A stretch of 34,581 nt of DNA from Longimicrobium sp. (GCF_035474595.1 NZ_DATIND010000115.1:1-34581); one strand, 5' to 3'. Positions 1 through 8,548 are shown, numbered from the stretch's first letter. Made by a program: numbers and translations. Notes: generated from the sequence alone by a model not told the origin.

Positions 1-14
1 GCTCAAGACTAGGG

Positions 15-82
15 AGACGTCATCCTGAGGCCGGCCACAGTGCAAGCTGAATCTGCACAGGTATTTGCAGGCCGAAGGATCT
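15..82. repeat. dispersed intergenic repeat, copy 1
   Basis: Two blocks in this stretch, 15-38 (GACGTCATCCTGAGGCCGGC core) and 66-82 (TGCAGGCCGAAGGATCT), recur as reverse complement at 8388-8454 in the same relative order and at similar spacing. The sequence between the blocks is not conserved. Only two clear copies are in the window, so the family is inferred to be genome-wide. A weaker trace (CTCAGCATGACGTC) is at about 14437-14450. No open frame fits it. Confidence 0.6.
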
Positions 83-196
83 ATAGCCGGTGCCGCACGT
101 TCGCTGAGGAAATGCACAGCCGATCCTCGAAATCGGTATCAGTGGAGACGCGGGTGCCCAGCTTCCCCGCTCTTCACCCACACCCGCGGGAGCACG

Positions 197-1459
197 ATGT
201 CCGATTCTACCTTCGCCGAGCGCATCCGCGCCGACTTTCCCGTGTTCGAGCGGCGGATCGCCGGCCGCCCGATCGCGTTCTTCGACGGCCCCGGCGGAAG
301 CCAGGTGCCGCGGCAGGTCGCGGACGCGGTGTCCGGCTACCTGACGCTGCACAACGCCAACACGCACGGCCGCTTCGCCACCAGCAAGGAGACCGACGCC
401 GTGATCCTCGAGGCGCGGCGGGCGGCGGCCGACTTCGTGAACGGCGCGCCGGACGAGATCGTGTTCGGGCACAACATGACCACGCTCACCTTCCACCTCT
501 CGCGCTCGCTGGGCCGCGCGTGGGGGCCGGGCGACGAGGTGGTCGTGACCGAGCTGGACCACCAGGCCAACGTGGCCCCGTGGCGGAAGATGGCCGCCGA
601 CGCGGGGATGATCGTGCGCGTGCTGCCGGTCGACGTTGAGCGGATGCAGCTGGACTACGACGCGCTCCCCTCGCTGCTGTCGGAGCGCACGCGGCTGGTC
701 GCCATCGGCGCCGCGTCCAACGCGGTGGGAACGATCAACGACGTGCGCCGCGTGGCGGAGATGGCGCACGCGGCGGGCGCGCTCGTCTTCGTCGACGCGG
801 TGCACTACGCGCCGCACCGGCTGCCCGACGTGCGGGAGATGGGGTGCGACTTCCTGGCCTGCAGCAGCTACAAGTTCTTCGGCCCGCACCAGGGGATCCT
901 CTGGGGACGCCGCGAGCTGCTGGAGCGCTTCGACCCGTACAAGGTGCCGCCCGCCTCCGACGAGGCGCCCGAGCGCTGGGAGACGGGGACGCAGAACCAC
1001 GAGGCCATCGCCGGGATCCGCGCGGCCATCGACTGGATCGCCTCGATCGCGGGCGAGGGCGCGGGCGGCCGCCGCGACGCGCTCCGCCGCTCGTTCGAGC
1101 ACCTGGACGCGCACGAGCAGCCGCTCTTCCAGCTGCTGGAAGACGGGCTGCGCGCCACGCCCGGCGTGCGCTTCTACGGCGTGGCGCGCGGCCAGCCGCG
1201 GACGCCCACCGCCGCCTTCACCGTGGAGGGGTGCACGCCCGACGACCTGGCGCGGCGGCTGGGCGAGGAAGGCGTCTTCGTCTGGAACGGAGACTTCTAC
1301 GCGACCACCGTCTGCGACGCGCTCGGCCTCTCGGACTGCGGCGGCCTGGTCCGCGCCGGCATCGCCCGTATTGCACGGAGGACGACGTGCGGCGGCTGGT
1401 GGAGGGCGTGGAGCGGATCGCGGAGGAGAGCGGCGCGGCCGGAGCCGGGGCCGCGTTGA
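197..1459 (+). CDS. cysteine desulfurase-like class V aminotransferase, frameshifted near the 3' end
   Basis: PLP-dependent class V aminotransferase of the cysteine-desulfurase-like group that I recall as the VC1184 subfamily. The start is the ATG at 197 (product MSDSTFAERI) with GGGAG just upstream; the open frame extends further upstream but that part does not look like family sequence. FFDGPGGSQ, HNANTHGRF and the PLP lysine in SSYKFFGPH (Lys226) are present, as is the WETGTQNHE segment. After GGLVRAGIA the reading frame becomes R/A-rich, whereas the next frame gives PYCTEDDVRRLVEGVERIAEE, the expected family C-terminus, with a stop at 1471-1473. One C missing at 1365-1367 explains this. 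As written the last 30 or so residues are wrong; the core and the active site are intact. It may be a sequencing error or a recent mutation. Substrate unknown. Confidence 0.85.
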   Translation: MSDSTFAERIRADFPVFERRIAGRPIAFFDGPGGSQVPRQVADAVSGYLTLHNANTHGRFATSKETDAVILEARRAAADFVNGAPDEIVFGHNMTTLTFHLSRSLGRAWGPGDEVVVTELDHQANVAPWRKMAADAGMIVRVLPVDVERMQLDYDALPSLLSERTRLVAIGAASNAVGTINDVRRVAEMAHAAGALVFVDAVHYAPHRLPDVREMGCDFLACSSYKFFGPHQGILWGRRELLERFDPYKVPPASDEAPERWETGTQNHEAIAGIRAAIDWIASIAGEGAGGRRDALRRSFEHLDAHEQPLFQLLEDGLRATPGVRFYGVARGQPRTPTAAFTVEGCTPDDLARRLGEEGVFVWNGDFYATTVCDALGLSDCGGLVRAGIARIARRTTCGGWWRAWSGSRRRAARPEPGPR

Positions 1460-1528
1460 CATCCGCATCGTAATCCGCCACTTTCGGTGAACGGTGATGC
1501 TTCTCCCTATCACTCACTGGAGGGACCG

Positions 1529-1726
1529 ATGATCCGTACCCGCGTCATCCGCGCGCTCTCGGCCGCCGCCGTAGTCGCGGCGCTGGGCTTCGGGGGCACC
1601 CAGGCGGTCGCCAGGCCCGGCCCGTTCAAGGACACGCGCATCATCTGCCCCTTCGGGCAGCAGCCGTGCACCTGCCCCGACGGCACCAAACACTGCACCT
1701 TCACCGACCCCTGCGCCTGCGGCTGA
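1529..1726 (+). CDS. small exported Cys-rich peptide
   Basis: A 65-residue protein of no family I recognise. ATG 1529 is preceded by GGAGGGA at 1519-1525, a good ribosome binding site, which decides the start over an in-frame ATG 42 bases upstream. Residues 1-28 are a typical signal peptide (two Arg, hydrophobic stretch, AVA before the predicted cut). The mature part of about 37 residues holds six Cys (40, 47, 49, 56, 62, 64), with the pattern C-x6-C-x-C-x6-C-x5-C-x-C, suggesting three disulfides or a metal site. It has its own terminator at 1747-1784. It lacks the RL.....L.VESF leader of the peptide genes at 4-5.4 kb, so it goes out by Sec and is a separate kind of peptide. Confidence 0.75.
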   Translation: MIRTRVIRALSAAAVVAALGFGGTQAVARPGPFKDTRIICPFGQQPCTCPDGTKHCTFTDPCACG

Positions 1727-1746
1727 CGCGTCTCCGCAGGGCGTGA

Positions 1747-1784
1747 AGAAGCCCCTCTCCCGGCGTGCGGGAGAGGGGCTTCTT
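1747..1784. terminator. bidirectional rho-independent terminator
   Basis: Perfect 16-bp stem (AGAAGCCCCTCTCCCG at 1747-1762 with its complement at 1768-1783) closing a 5-base GCGTG loop, with A- and T-rich ends. It sits between the convergent stops of the small Cys-rich peptide (1726) and the M1 peptidase (1813) and can serve both. Confidence 0.85.
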
Positions 1785-1812
1785 CGTATCGTCCAGCGGC
1801 AGGCTTACGGCC

Positions 1813-3780
1813 CTATCGCGTCCACACGTTGTTGGTGCGGTCCGCGTCGGGGAAGGCGCGCTCGGGGTCGATCTCCACGCGCACCACGGGCGAGCCGCCG
1901 GCGGGGAGGGTGACCGTCGCGGTGCGGGTGCCGGCGAGCCACGCCTCCACCGGCACCTCGCGGCGCTCCGTCCGGCCGTCCTGGCGCGTGATCACCAGCC
2001 GCGCGGGCATCGGCGCGTTGCCGCGGTCGGCGATGGTGATGGTCGTCCCCCCATCTTCCGCCGTCACCCCCTGCACCGCCTGGTCCAGCGACCACGCGTG
2101 GTCGTACCACGCCGACCAGAACCACCCCAGGTCGCGCCCCGCCGCGGTGTTGAAGGCGTTGAAGAAGTCGTACGGCTGGGGATGCCGGAAGGCCCACGCC
2201 CGTGCGTACGCCTGGTACCCGCGCGTGAACGCCGCCTCGCCGATCAGGTTGCGCAGCGTCTGCAGGAGGGTGGCGGGCTTGGGATACGTCGCGAAGCCGC
2301 CGGCGGCGGGCGGGGTGATGTAGTCCGTCCACGTCAGCTCGCGCACGTCGATGCCGCGCTGCACGAACTGCAGGTACTGCTGCTGCTCCTCCAGGTGCGC
2401 GCCCGGCGCGGCGATGTGGAAGAAGGCGTTGCGCGCCTCGTTCTCGTTGAAGTCGGTCGTCCCCTCGTCCATCCACCCGTAGCGGCGCTCGTCCACCCCG
2501 ATGACCATGGGGAACCACATGTGCCCCAGCTCGTGCGACACCACGCTGTAGAAGGTGGTGTCGCTGCGCCCGTTGTACGCGCCGATGAGCGTCATCATCG
2601 GGTACTCCATCCCCCCGCCGATGATGTTCTCGCCCTCGACCGCGGTCATGTGCGGGTACGGGTACTTCACCCCCGTGAACTGCGAGTGGTGGGTGATGGA
2701 CTGCTGCTCGAAGCGCACCGCGTTGCGCCAGGCGGGCGCGCTCTGGCGGTAGAAGGCGTTGATGGTGACGAAGTCGGGCCGCCCGTCGCCGTTGCGGTCG
2801 CCCACGGAGGTGCGCGCCGCGTCCCACAGGCTCTCGCGGGTGACGGAGAAGGCCACGTCGCGCACGCTGTCGGCGCGGAAGGTCCAGGCCACGCGGCCGT
2901 TGGCGCCGGCGGCGGTGGCCTTCCCCGCCCCGAAGTCGGCGGCGGTCAGCACGTGCACGGTGGTGTCGCTCTGCATCGCCCGGCGCCAGCGGGCCAGCAC
3001 CGGCGCGGGAAGCGCCTGCGCGGCGTTGGCCAGCTCGCCCGTTCCCATCACCACCCACCCGGCGGGGGCGTCGATGGTGTACTCGTAGTTCCCGTAGCCC
3101 ATGTAGTACTCGGCGGTGCCCAGGAACGGGTCGGTCTGCCACCCGTTCACGTCGTCGTACACCGCCATCTGGGGATACCAGTACGCCATGAACACCAGGT
3201 TGTCGGCGTCGTACCCCATCCGCCCGCTGGCGCCGGCCTGCGGGATCCTGAAGCTCCACTCGAAGTCCAGCCGGATCGAGTCGCCCGGAAGGAGCGGCGC
3301 GCCGGGGCGGATGGCCAGGTTGGTGCCCTGCACCGCGTAGCCGGCCTGCCCGCGCTGGCGCGCCTCGCCCAGGTTCTGCCCGCGCGCGGCCACGCGGGTG
3401 AGGTTCACGCCGCCGGTGGCCTCGTTCTCCTCGTCGCGCTGCGCTTCGGGGCGGTGGACGTTCAGGATCAGCTGCACGTTCAGCGTCTGCAGCGTGTCGG
3501 GCGAGCGGTTGTGGTAGACGATGGTCTCGCCGCCGGTGACGGTCTTCGCCGCCGGGTCCACGCTGGCGTGGATGCGGTAGTTGGCCCACTGCTGCCAGTA
3601 GCGCGGCCCGGGAACGCCCGTGGTGGTGCGCGTGCCCCGCTGCACGGCGCGCTGGAAGCCGCGCGGCACCTCCACGGGGTTGGGGAACGGGCGCGCGGGC
3701 GGCCACGCCCCGGCCTGCTGCGCAGTTAGCACCGACGGGAGCGCGAGCAGCGCCAGGAGCGCCGGGGTCCAGCGTTTCAT
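1813..3780 (-). CDS. exported M1 family zinc metallopeptidase
   Basis: Aminopeptidase-N-type (M1, gluzincin) metallopeptidase of 655 residues. The zinc site is HELGH at residues 416-420 with the third ligand Glu439 in WMDEGTTDF, exactly the M1 spacing of 18 residues. GGGMEYPMM just before it stands where the substrate-binding GAMEN motif lies, so the motif is altered. YPKPATLLQTL downstream may carry the transition-state Tyr. A signal peptide occupies about residues 1-20 (ALLALLALPSVLTAQ). Start: ATG 3780 lies 6 bases after GGAGG, while the alternative ATG at 3786 abuts the GGAGG and is unlikely. Probably acts in the periplasm or on the surface in peptide scavenging; substrate unknown. Convergent with the small peptide gene and upstream of no co-directional partner. 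Confidence 0.93.
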   Translation of the reverse strand: MKRWTPALLALLALPSVLTAQQAGAWPPARPFPNPVEVPRGFQRAVQRGTRTTTGVPGPRYWQQWANYRIHASVDPAAKTVTGGETIVYHNRSPDTLQTLNVQLILNVHRPEAQRDEENEATGGVNLTRVAARGQNLGEARQRGQAGYAVQGTNLAIRPGAPLLPGDSIRLDFEWSFRIPQAGASGRMGYDADNLVFMAYWYPQMAVYDDVNGWQTDPFLGTAEYYMGYGNYEYTIDAPAGWVVMGTGELANAAQALPAPVLARWRRAMQSDTTVHVLTAADFGAGKATAAGANGRVAWTFRADSVRDVAFSVTRESLWDAARTSVGDRNGDGRPDFVTINAFYRQSAPAWRNAVRFEQQSITHHSQFTGVKYPYPHMTAVEGENIIGGGMEYPMMTLIGAYNGRSDTTFYSVVSHELGHMWFPMVIGVDERRYGWMDEGTTDFNENEARNAFFHIAAPGAHLEEQQQYLQFVQRGIDVRELTWTDYITPPAAGGFATYPKPATLLQTLRNLIGEAAFTRGYQAYARAWAFRHPQPYDFFNAFNTAAGRDLGWFWSAWYDHAWSLDQAVQGVTAEDGGTTITIADRGNAPMPARLVITRQDGRTERREVPVEAWLAGTRTATVTLPAGGSPVVRVEIDPERAFPDADRTNNVWTR

Positions 3781-3892
3781 CGACATCCTCCGGGGACGCG
3801 TTCTTTCGTGGGACGAGTGTGCGGGAAGCTACGTCGCGCGGGAGACGGGCCGCAAGCAAGGGGTTCGGGGACGATGCGGGGGATGATCATCT

Positions 3893-3962
3893 CTCACGCG
3901 GAGACGCGGAGACGCGGAGGCGTGGGGCATGCGCCTTCGCGACTCCGCGTCTTCCGCGTGAG
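3893..3962. repeat. hairpin of the CACGCGGAGACGCGGAG family
   Basis: CTCACGCGGAGACGCGGAG (3893-3911) pairs with 3943-3962 with one bulged base; the left arm continues as a short tandem of GGAGACGC units. It lies downstream of the minus-strand peptide stop (3990) and upstream of the M1 gene, so it may end the peptide transcript. Related words occur at 4793-4833, 5703-5722 and in the last 20 bases of the window. Confidence 0.6.
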
Positions 3963-3989
3963 GTCCGGCATCGCCGGGGACGCGGCGGA

Positions 3990-4235
3990 TCAGCAGTTGG
4001 GATCGATGCAGGGCCAGCCCTGGTCGGTGTAGGCGCGGCAGCTGCCGAAGCAGGTCTGCGACTCCTGCGGGCAGATTTCCAGGCACGACGCACAGTTGGA
4101 GTAGTAGGAAACGCAGCCGTCGTAGTCCGTCCCCGAGTCGTGCCCGCGGATCGTGCCGACCCTCTTCATCTCGCTCCCGGCCGTGGTGAACGACTCTACC
4201 GTCAGCTTCTCGACATCGAGGCGGATCTTTCGCAT
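3990..4235 (-). CDS. Cys-rich RiPP-like precursor peptide 1 (pinensin-type leader)
   Basis: An 81-residue peptide. ATG 4235 follows a GGAG with 7-base spacing and begins MRKIRLDVEKLTVESF, the same leader as at 5103 and 5414; an in-frame ATG further upstream is rejected because its extension is unlike the paralogues. The leader (1-16) resembles the LxLxxLxVESF leaders I remember from Bacteroidota class I lanthipeptide (pinensin-type) precursors. A second shared block, VGTIRGH (26-32), precedes the core, which has eight Cys (41, 48, 51, 55, 62, 66, 76, 81) and nine Ser/Thr. No Sec signal. No lanthipeptide dehydratase, cyclase, radical SAM or ABC exporter is in the window, so modification is inference. 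Alternative: an unmodified disulfide or metal-binding peptide. Confidence 0.82.
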   Translation of the reverse strand: MRKIRLDVEKLTVESFTTAGSEMKRVGTIRGHDSGTDYDGCVSYYSNCASCLEICPQESQTCFGSCRAYTDQGWPCIDPNC

Positions 4236-4494
4236 GCGTGCTCCAGGGATGAGGATGTGGATGGGAACTGCGGACCCGCGGATCGAGACACAATCCTGTC
4301 CGCTGCCGTTACGTGCGCTGCATGCCGGATGCCGAAACACGCCGCCGATTCATTTCACTGTGATGTCCGTCAGGGCGTGAAAGATGCGTTTGTGTCGGCC
4401 GCTCACATCCGTTTGCCGGCGCCCGCTCGTTCTCCCGCGCTGATGCGCCCGGCGAGGTGCGTGCGCCGCTCACCTTTGTCGCGGCGAGGACCCG

Positions 4495-4767
4495 ATGAAG
4501 AAGCTGAGGCTGGAGCTGGAGGGGCTGCGGGTGGACACGTTCCAGACCGCGCCGGCGGATCCGGACGGGAAGTCGGTGGACGCTTACGAGGCGGTGGGAA
4601 CGTACGGCACCACGGACATCTGCTACTGCGCGTACCCGTCCACCAGCTGCGCGAACGGCGAGACGGGAAGCGGGTCGACCTGCTACTGCATGTATCCCAA
4701 GTCCGGCGAGCAGGTGTGCTGCTCCGACATCCAGCGCGGCTGCAGCGCCGCGGGTTCGATGTGCTGA
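4495..4767 (+). CDS. Cys-rich RiPP-like precursor peptide 2 (CYCxYP type)
   Basis: A 90-residue peptide with the leader MKKLRLELEGLRVDTF, matching the neighbouring family with Asp-Thr for Glu-Ser. ATG 4495 has GCGAGGA upstream. The link VGTYGT (34-39) takes the place of VGTVxGH. The core differs from the 8-Cys group: nine Cys (43, 45, 52, 63, 65, 75, 76, 83, 90), including an internal duplication, ICYCAYP at 42-48 and TCYCMYP at 62-68, and an adjacent Cys pair. It reads opposite to the three neighbours: divergent from peptide 1 across 259 bp and convergent with peptide 3 over a strong hairpin. Function unknown; a precursor processed by enzymes encoded elsewhere is the favoured reading. Confidence 0.8.
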   Translation: MKKLRLELEGLRVDTFQTAPADPDGKSVDAYEAVGTYGTTDICYCAYPSTSCANGETGSGSTCYCMYPKSGEQVCCSDIQRGCSAAGSMC

Positions 4768-4796
4768 TCCCCGGATCGCGCTGATCCCGAACGCGG

Positions 4797-4832
4797 GAGA
4801 CGCGGAGGTGCCCGGGTGCACCTCCGCGTCTC
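4797..4832. terminator. strong hairpin between convergent peptide genes
   Basis: GAGACGCGGAGGTGC (4797-4811) pairs perfectly over 15 bp with 4818-4832 around a 6-base loop. It lies between the stop of the plus-strand peptide (4767) and the stop of the minus-strand peptide (4861). There is no long T-run, but the position fits a bidirectional terminator. The stem contains the GAGACGCGGAG word of the hairpin family at 3893. Confidence 0.7.
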
Positions 4833-4860
4833 GTCATCACCGGCCCGCCGTTCCGACGGG

Positions 4861-5103
4861 TCAGCAGTAGGGCTCCTTGCAGATCGCGTAGCCGTCGGTG
4901 TTCAGGCAGCTGGCCTGGCAGGTCTGCGTTTCGTGCGGGCATCCGTCCAGGCAGCTGGCGCAGTTCGAGGCTTCCGAAACCCCACCGCAGCCCAGGCGAA
5001 GGGTGACGTGCCCGCGGACCGTGCCGGCGCCCTTCACCGGGCCGGCGTCCGGGTTGAACGACTCCACCGTCAGGGCATCGATGTCGAGGCGGATCTTGCG
5101 CAT
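4861..5103 (-). CDS. Cys-rich RiPP-like precursor peptide 3
   Basis: An 80-residue paralogue of the peptides at 3990 and 5172. It starts at ATG 5103 (MRKIRLDIDALTVESF) after a GAGGAA ribosome site; the open frame runs far upstream without a stop but that part is not family sequence. The link block GTVRGH covers 27-32. Eight Cys at 39, 48, 51, 55, 62, 66, 75 and 80; the segment SNCASC is identical to peptide 1. It is co-directional with and 68 bp downstream of peptide 4, so the two are probably co-transcribed. A GC hairpin (5131-5159) between them could tune their ratio. The same uncertainty about modification applies. Confidence 0.82.
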   Translation of the reverse strand: MRKIRLDIDALTVESFNPDAGPVKGAGTVRGHVTLRLGCGGVSEASNCASCLDGCPHETQTCQASCLNTDGYAICKEPYC

Positions 5104-5130
5104 GGGCGTATTCCTCGTGGCGTGGGTGGA

Positions 5131-5159
5131 GCGGAGGCGGCCGGGGTGGCGGCCTCCGC
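5131..5159. other. GC hairpin between peptide genes 4 and 3
   Basis: GCGGAGGC (5131-5138) can pair with GCCTCCGC (5152-5159). It lies in the 68-bp gap between two co-directional peptide genes. No T-run follows on the minus strand, so it may be a processing or stability element or a leaky terminator. Confidence 0.35.
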
Positions 5160-5171
5160 CTCGGCGTCCGG

Positions 5172-5414
5172 TCAGCAGTACGGGTCGATGCACGCCTGGT
5201 AGCCGTTGGTCATCCGGCAGCTGGCGAAGCACGTCATGGTGTCGCGCGGACACCCGCCGTCGCAGGTTGCGCAGTTGGACATGTCCGACACCACGCACCC
5301 CGCCAGCTGGGTGAACGCGTGCCCCTGGACCGTGCCGACCTTCTTCTCTTCCCCGCTGTCCGTGCCGAACGACTCCACTGCCAGCTCTTCGACGTCGAGG
5401 CGGATCTTGCGCAT
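5172..5414 (-). CDS. Cys-rich RiPP-like precursor peptide 4
   Basis: An 80-residue paralogue with the leader MRKIRLDVEELAVESF, the link VGTVQGH (26-32) and eight Cys (40, 48, 51, 55, 62, 66, 75, 80). Two in-frame ATGs exist: 5420 sits only one base after GGAGAGGAA, whereas 5414 has the normal spacing of about 7 and matches the paralogues exactly, so 5414 is chosen. C-terminus CIDPYC parallels CIDPNC and CKEPYC of the others. First gene of a two-gene minus-strand unit with peptide 3, with a candidate promoter at 5570-5598. Confidence 0.82.
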   Translation of the reverse strand: MRKIRLDVEELAVESFGTDSGEEKKVGTVQGHAFTQLAGCVVSDMSNCATCDGGCPRDTMTCFASCRMTNGYQACIDPYC

Positions 5415-5810
5415 GGCCATTTCCTCTCCAGAGTGGGTGATCCGGCGAGTGCCCGACCGGGTGGCGAGCAGCGCCGGGAGAGAGTGCGCGGCAACCGTCG
5501 CGCACCAGACGCATCGTGCTCAAGTACGAGGCAACTCTGTCCGGGTAGGCTTGATAGGATCGGGGTAGGAGCGTAGCCGTTTTCGCCCTTACCGTCAATC
5601 AGACACCCTGCGGCCGCAATCCGTTTCTCTCCCTTCTCTTCGGATATCGTCGTCTTCTACATCGGCGTGAAGTCGCGAAGATGCTTCCCCACGCACCGCC
5701 GCGGCTCCGCGTCTCCGCGTGAGATCCTGCGATGCACGGCTTGCGCGCACTGGCGGCCGCGCGCACACTCCGCCGGGGCTCACGATCGCAACGGGCGGAG
5801 AGGCGGGCGC
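5415..5810. other. divergent intergenic region
   Basis: This 396-bp gap separates the minus-strand peptide unit from the plus-strand TRIC gene. It holds the candidate minus-strand promoter at 5570-5598, one half of the CTCCGCGTCTCCGCGTGAG repeat family at 5703-5722, and the ribosome site of the TRIC gene. I see no further gene. Confidence 0.5.
5570..5598 (-). promoter_or_regulatory. candidate sigma70-type promoter for peptides 4 and 3
   Basis: On the minus strand TTGACG (5598-5593) is separated by exactly 17 bases from TACGCT (5575-5570). The -35 box is good and the -10 box is weak but keeps TA...T. Transcription would start near 5563, leaving a leader of about 150 bases before the ATG at 5414. 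Not tested. Confidence 0.4.
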
Positions 5811-6440
5811 GTGTCGTTTCTGCGGATCCTGGAGATGCTGGGCGTGGCGGTGTTCGCCATCAGCGGCGCGCTGGCCGCCGGGCGCAAGAGCCTGGACCTG
5901 GTCGGCGTGGTCATCACCGCCACGGTCACGGCCATCGGCGGCGGCACGCTCCGCGACGTGCTGCTGGACCGCCACCCGGTGTTCTGGATCGCCGACACCG
6001 CGAACCTGTGGGTGATCTTCGCCGCCGCGCTGGGGACGGTCATCTACTCGCGGCGGTGGCCCCCGCCGGCGCGCAGCCTGGCCGTGGCCGACGCGCTGGG
6101 GCTGGCGCTCTTCACCATCAGCGGCGCGCAGATCGCCCAGGCGGCGGGGCTCGGCGGCGTGGTGGTGGTGATCATGGGCACGCTCACGGGCGTGGCCGGC
6201 GGCGTCATCCGCGACGTGCTGACCGCCGAGATCCCCATGATCATGCGCCGCGGGCCCATCTACGCCACGGCCTGCATCGCCGGCGCCGCCCTCTACCTGC
6301 TGCTGGAGATGGTGATCCCGCGCGACGTGGCCGCGGTCGTCGGCATGGCCTGCATCGCCGCGCTCCGCCTGGCCGCCATTCTGTGGGAGCTGACCATCCC
6401 CGTGTTCACGCTCGGCGAGCCGCGGAATCGGGAGAGATGA
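5811..6440 (+). CDS. TRIC-type cation channel family membrane protein (YadS-like)
   Basis: A 209-residue integral membrane protein of the former UPF0126 / trimeric intracellular cation channel family. Two homologous repeats are visible, each with a Gly-rich turn: [11 protein letters not shown] near residues 43-52 and [11 protein letters not shown] near 129-138, with about seven hydrophobic helices in all. Known bacterial members form trimeric cation (K+) channels in the inner membrane. The start is GTG 5811, 7 bases after GGAGAGG (5797-5803); the open frame continues upstream but begins with Arg-rich sequence. A perfect hairpin terminator follows at 6504-6531. Physiological role here unknown. 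Confidence 0.9.
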   Translation: MSFLRILEMLGVAVFAISGALAAGRKSLDLVGVVITATVTAIGGGTLRDVLLDRHPVFWIADTANLWVIFAAALGTVIYSRRWPPPARSLAVADALGLALFTISGAQIAQAAGLGGVVVVIMGTLTGVAGGVIRDVLTAEIPMIMRRGPIYATACIAGAALYLLLEMVIPRDVAAVVGMACIAALRLAAILWELTIPVFTLGEPRNRER

Positions 6441-6503
6441 ATCGACGCGCGACCTGATCGTTCCGATGGCGGCTTGATCGGACCGGTAGCGTGATGACGA
6501 AGC

Positions 6504-6531
6504 GGCGCCGCGGCGAAAACGCCGCGGCGCC
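6504..6531. terminator. hairpin terminator, GGCGCCGCGGCG stem
   Basis: GGCGCCGCGGCG (6504-6515) and its exact complement (6520-6531) flank an AAAA loop and are followed by CTCTCTTCT. It lies between the convergent stops at 6440 and 6587. Nearly the same 28 bases recur at 8516-8543. Confidence 0.8.
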
Positions 6532-6586
6532 TCTCTTCTACCATGCTGTCGAGCGGACTTCTCCTATGGAAGAGCCCGCGTCCGGC

Positions 6587-8056
<1,470 letters not shown>

Positions 8057-8148
8057 GTGCGACCTCCGGGGTGGGCGGGCGGGGCGAGAGCTCGGAGGCT
8101 CTCCGATCGGGATCAACGCGCCCCAATGTGCAATCGACAGACCTTCGT

Positions 8149-8177
8149 TTGTTTATCAGCCAACCTCTTCCTAATAA
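8149..8177 (+). promoter_or_regulatory. candidate sigma70-type promoter
   Basis: TTGTTT (8149-8154), a 17-base spacer, then TAATAA (8172-8177). It is one of the best -10 boxes in the window and stands in an AT-rich patch. A start near 8184 would give a 25-base leader carrying CGGAGG before ATG 8209. It could also be fortuitous and part of the regulatory DNA of the minus-strand S8 gene. Confidence 0.35.
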
Positions 8178-8208
8178 ATGACTTAACTACATGTTTACGG
8201 AGGTTTCG

Positions 8209-8298
8209 ATGAATCGTATCGGTGCAGCATGTCACACCTTTGCACTAATAATGTCATCGCGCTCCTTCCGTGGCCGGTCGCGAATTCGGCAGCGCTGA
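8209..8298 (+). CDS. possible 29-residue mini-ORF
   Basis: ATG 8209 lies 5 bases after CGGAGG (8198-8203), a near-ideal ribosome site, and behind a promoter-like pair at 8149-8177. The product, MNRIGAACHT onward, has 29 residues, is Arg/Ser-rich towards the end and has no recognisable domain or signal. Only the upstream signals argue for it; the coding part itself has no supporting feature and no relative in the window. A small peptide or a chance ORF downstream of an unannotated RNA are both possible. Confidence 0.25.
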   Translation: MNRIGAACHTFALIMSSRSFRGRSRIRQR

Positions 8299-8387
8299 TG
8301 ATCCGAACCGGGGATGCGGCGCAGTGAAATCGGACGTCCTGGGCGAAGGATGGTGCATCCGACCAGCTCACGTGCTGCCGCGCCCAC

Positions 8388-8454
8388 AGATCCTTCGGCC
8401 TGCATGGCGTTATGGTGATGCGAGTTGCAGCGTGGCCGGCCTCAGGATGACGTC
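8388..8454. repeat. dispersed intergenic repeat, copy 2 (inverted)
   Basis: AGATCCTTCGGCCTGCA (8388-8404) and a block ending GGCCTCAGGATGACGTC (8432-8454) are the reverse complement of the blocks at 66-82 and 15-38, in the matching order. The intervening bases differ. This makes the interval 82-8388 flanked by inverted copies. Confidence 0.6.
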
Positions 8455-8510
8455 GGGTGGGTGCGGTGCGGATGCAGAAGCTGATCTCTCGGATATGGTA
8501 TGAGGACATG

Positions 8511-8548
8511 AAGAAGGCGCCGCGGCGAAATCGCCGCGGCGCCTTCTT
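8511..8548. terminator. hairpin terminator, GGCGCCGCGGCG stem
   Basis: AAGAAGGCGCCGCGGCGA (8511-8528) pairs with its complement (8531-8548) and the ends supply A- and T-runs on both strands (TTCTTCTTTTC follows on plus). It lies just beyond the stop of the minus-strand APC permease (8573). Its core matches the terminator at 6504-6531. Confidence 0.85.

Noticed and set aside
5104-5598. Extended 245-residue version of peptide 3
   Set aside because: The upstream part overlaps peptide 4 in another frame; the paralogues all start at MRKIRL after a ribosome site.
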